From the NCBI GenBank assembly GCA_945643635.1, contig CALZFC010000019.1, positions 301,001 to 365,000 on the forward strand: a stretch of 64,000 bases of DNA, read 5' to 3'. Below are positions 53,690 through 64,000 of the stretch, piece by piece. The DNA comes from Allodiplogaster sudhausi (taxonomy: Eukaryota; Nematoda; Chromadorea; Rhabditida; Diplogasteridae). The first letter of the stretch is position 1; every line of letters starts with the position of its first letter. The notes under the pieces were generated by a model. The model was not told the origin of the DNA and ran no database searches. It saw only the letters and a program-made list of their open reading frames with translations. The translations under genes were made by a program, and so were the position numbers.

Positions 53690-64000
<10,311 letters not shown>

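Overview
The window is animal nuclear DNA and almost certainly from a nematode. The deciding evidence is an intact nematode cuticle collagen at 33578-34720, with the family's N-terminal non-collagen domain, RxxR processing sites, interrupted Gly-X-Y blocks and the [12 protein letters not shown]...EDGTRR tail. Two actin genes of 376-residue nematode type and many short GT-AG introns (about 45-150 nt) agree with this. I cannot name the genus. The species is rich in (GA)n/(CT)n microsatellite, which fills most intergenic space and many introns and produces long meaningless Ser/Leu or Arg/Glu reading frames.

Layout. 1-759 (-): 5' part of a coiled-coil gene. 4993-7916 (+): a globin with a Ser-rich insert. 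8757-12650 (+): a TRPV channel of OSM-9 type. 13485-20201 (+): DEAH-box splicing helicase DHX8/MOG-5. 20779-25016 (+): WDR20, with a 101-bp MITE in one intron. 26183-27878 (+): SUMO-activating enzyme subunit 1 (AOS1/SAE1). 29237-31382 (+): an F-box-like protein not recognised further. 33578-34720 (+): cuticle collagen. 35639-37354 (+): LAPTM-like membrane protein with PPxY motifs. 39377-40688 (-): small protein with a Brinker/Psq-type helix-turn-helix. 40689-50000: over 9 kb of GA-rich DNA without a convincing gene. 50001-50846 (-): a five-exon gene for a 79-residue amphipathic protein. 53018-53222 (-): a possible 53-residue membrane protein. 53690-55201 and 61103-62857 (both -): two actin copies, the first with a one-base frameshift in exon 1, the second intact. 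The remaining stretches are low complexity.

The genes do not form one pathway. They are a normal mix of sensory (TRPV, globin), housekeeping (splicing, SUMO, WDR20/deubiquitinase, actin) and cuticle genes. Exon models were built by hand from splice sites and reading phase. Where phases did not close (parts of the globin, TRPV and LAPTM-like models) this is stated.

The most interesting signals are: (1) a same-strand cluster of the 8-mer TCGCGCAG in the GA-rich desert at 42.7-45.9 kb, which equals the core of the C. elegans X-chromosome dosage-compensation (MEX) motif; (2) a globin whose proximal-histidine position is tyrosine; (3) a frameshifted actin next to an intact, partly gene-converted one; (4) a MITE with a 9-bp target duplication; (5) a previously hidden small amphipathic-protein gene. 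No prokaryotic features, CRISPR arrays, viral genes, toxin genes or tRNA genes were seen.
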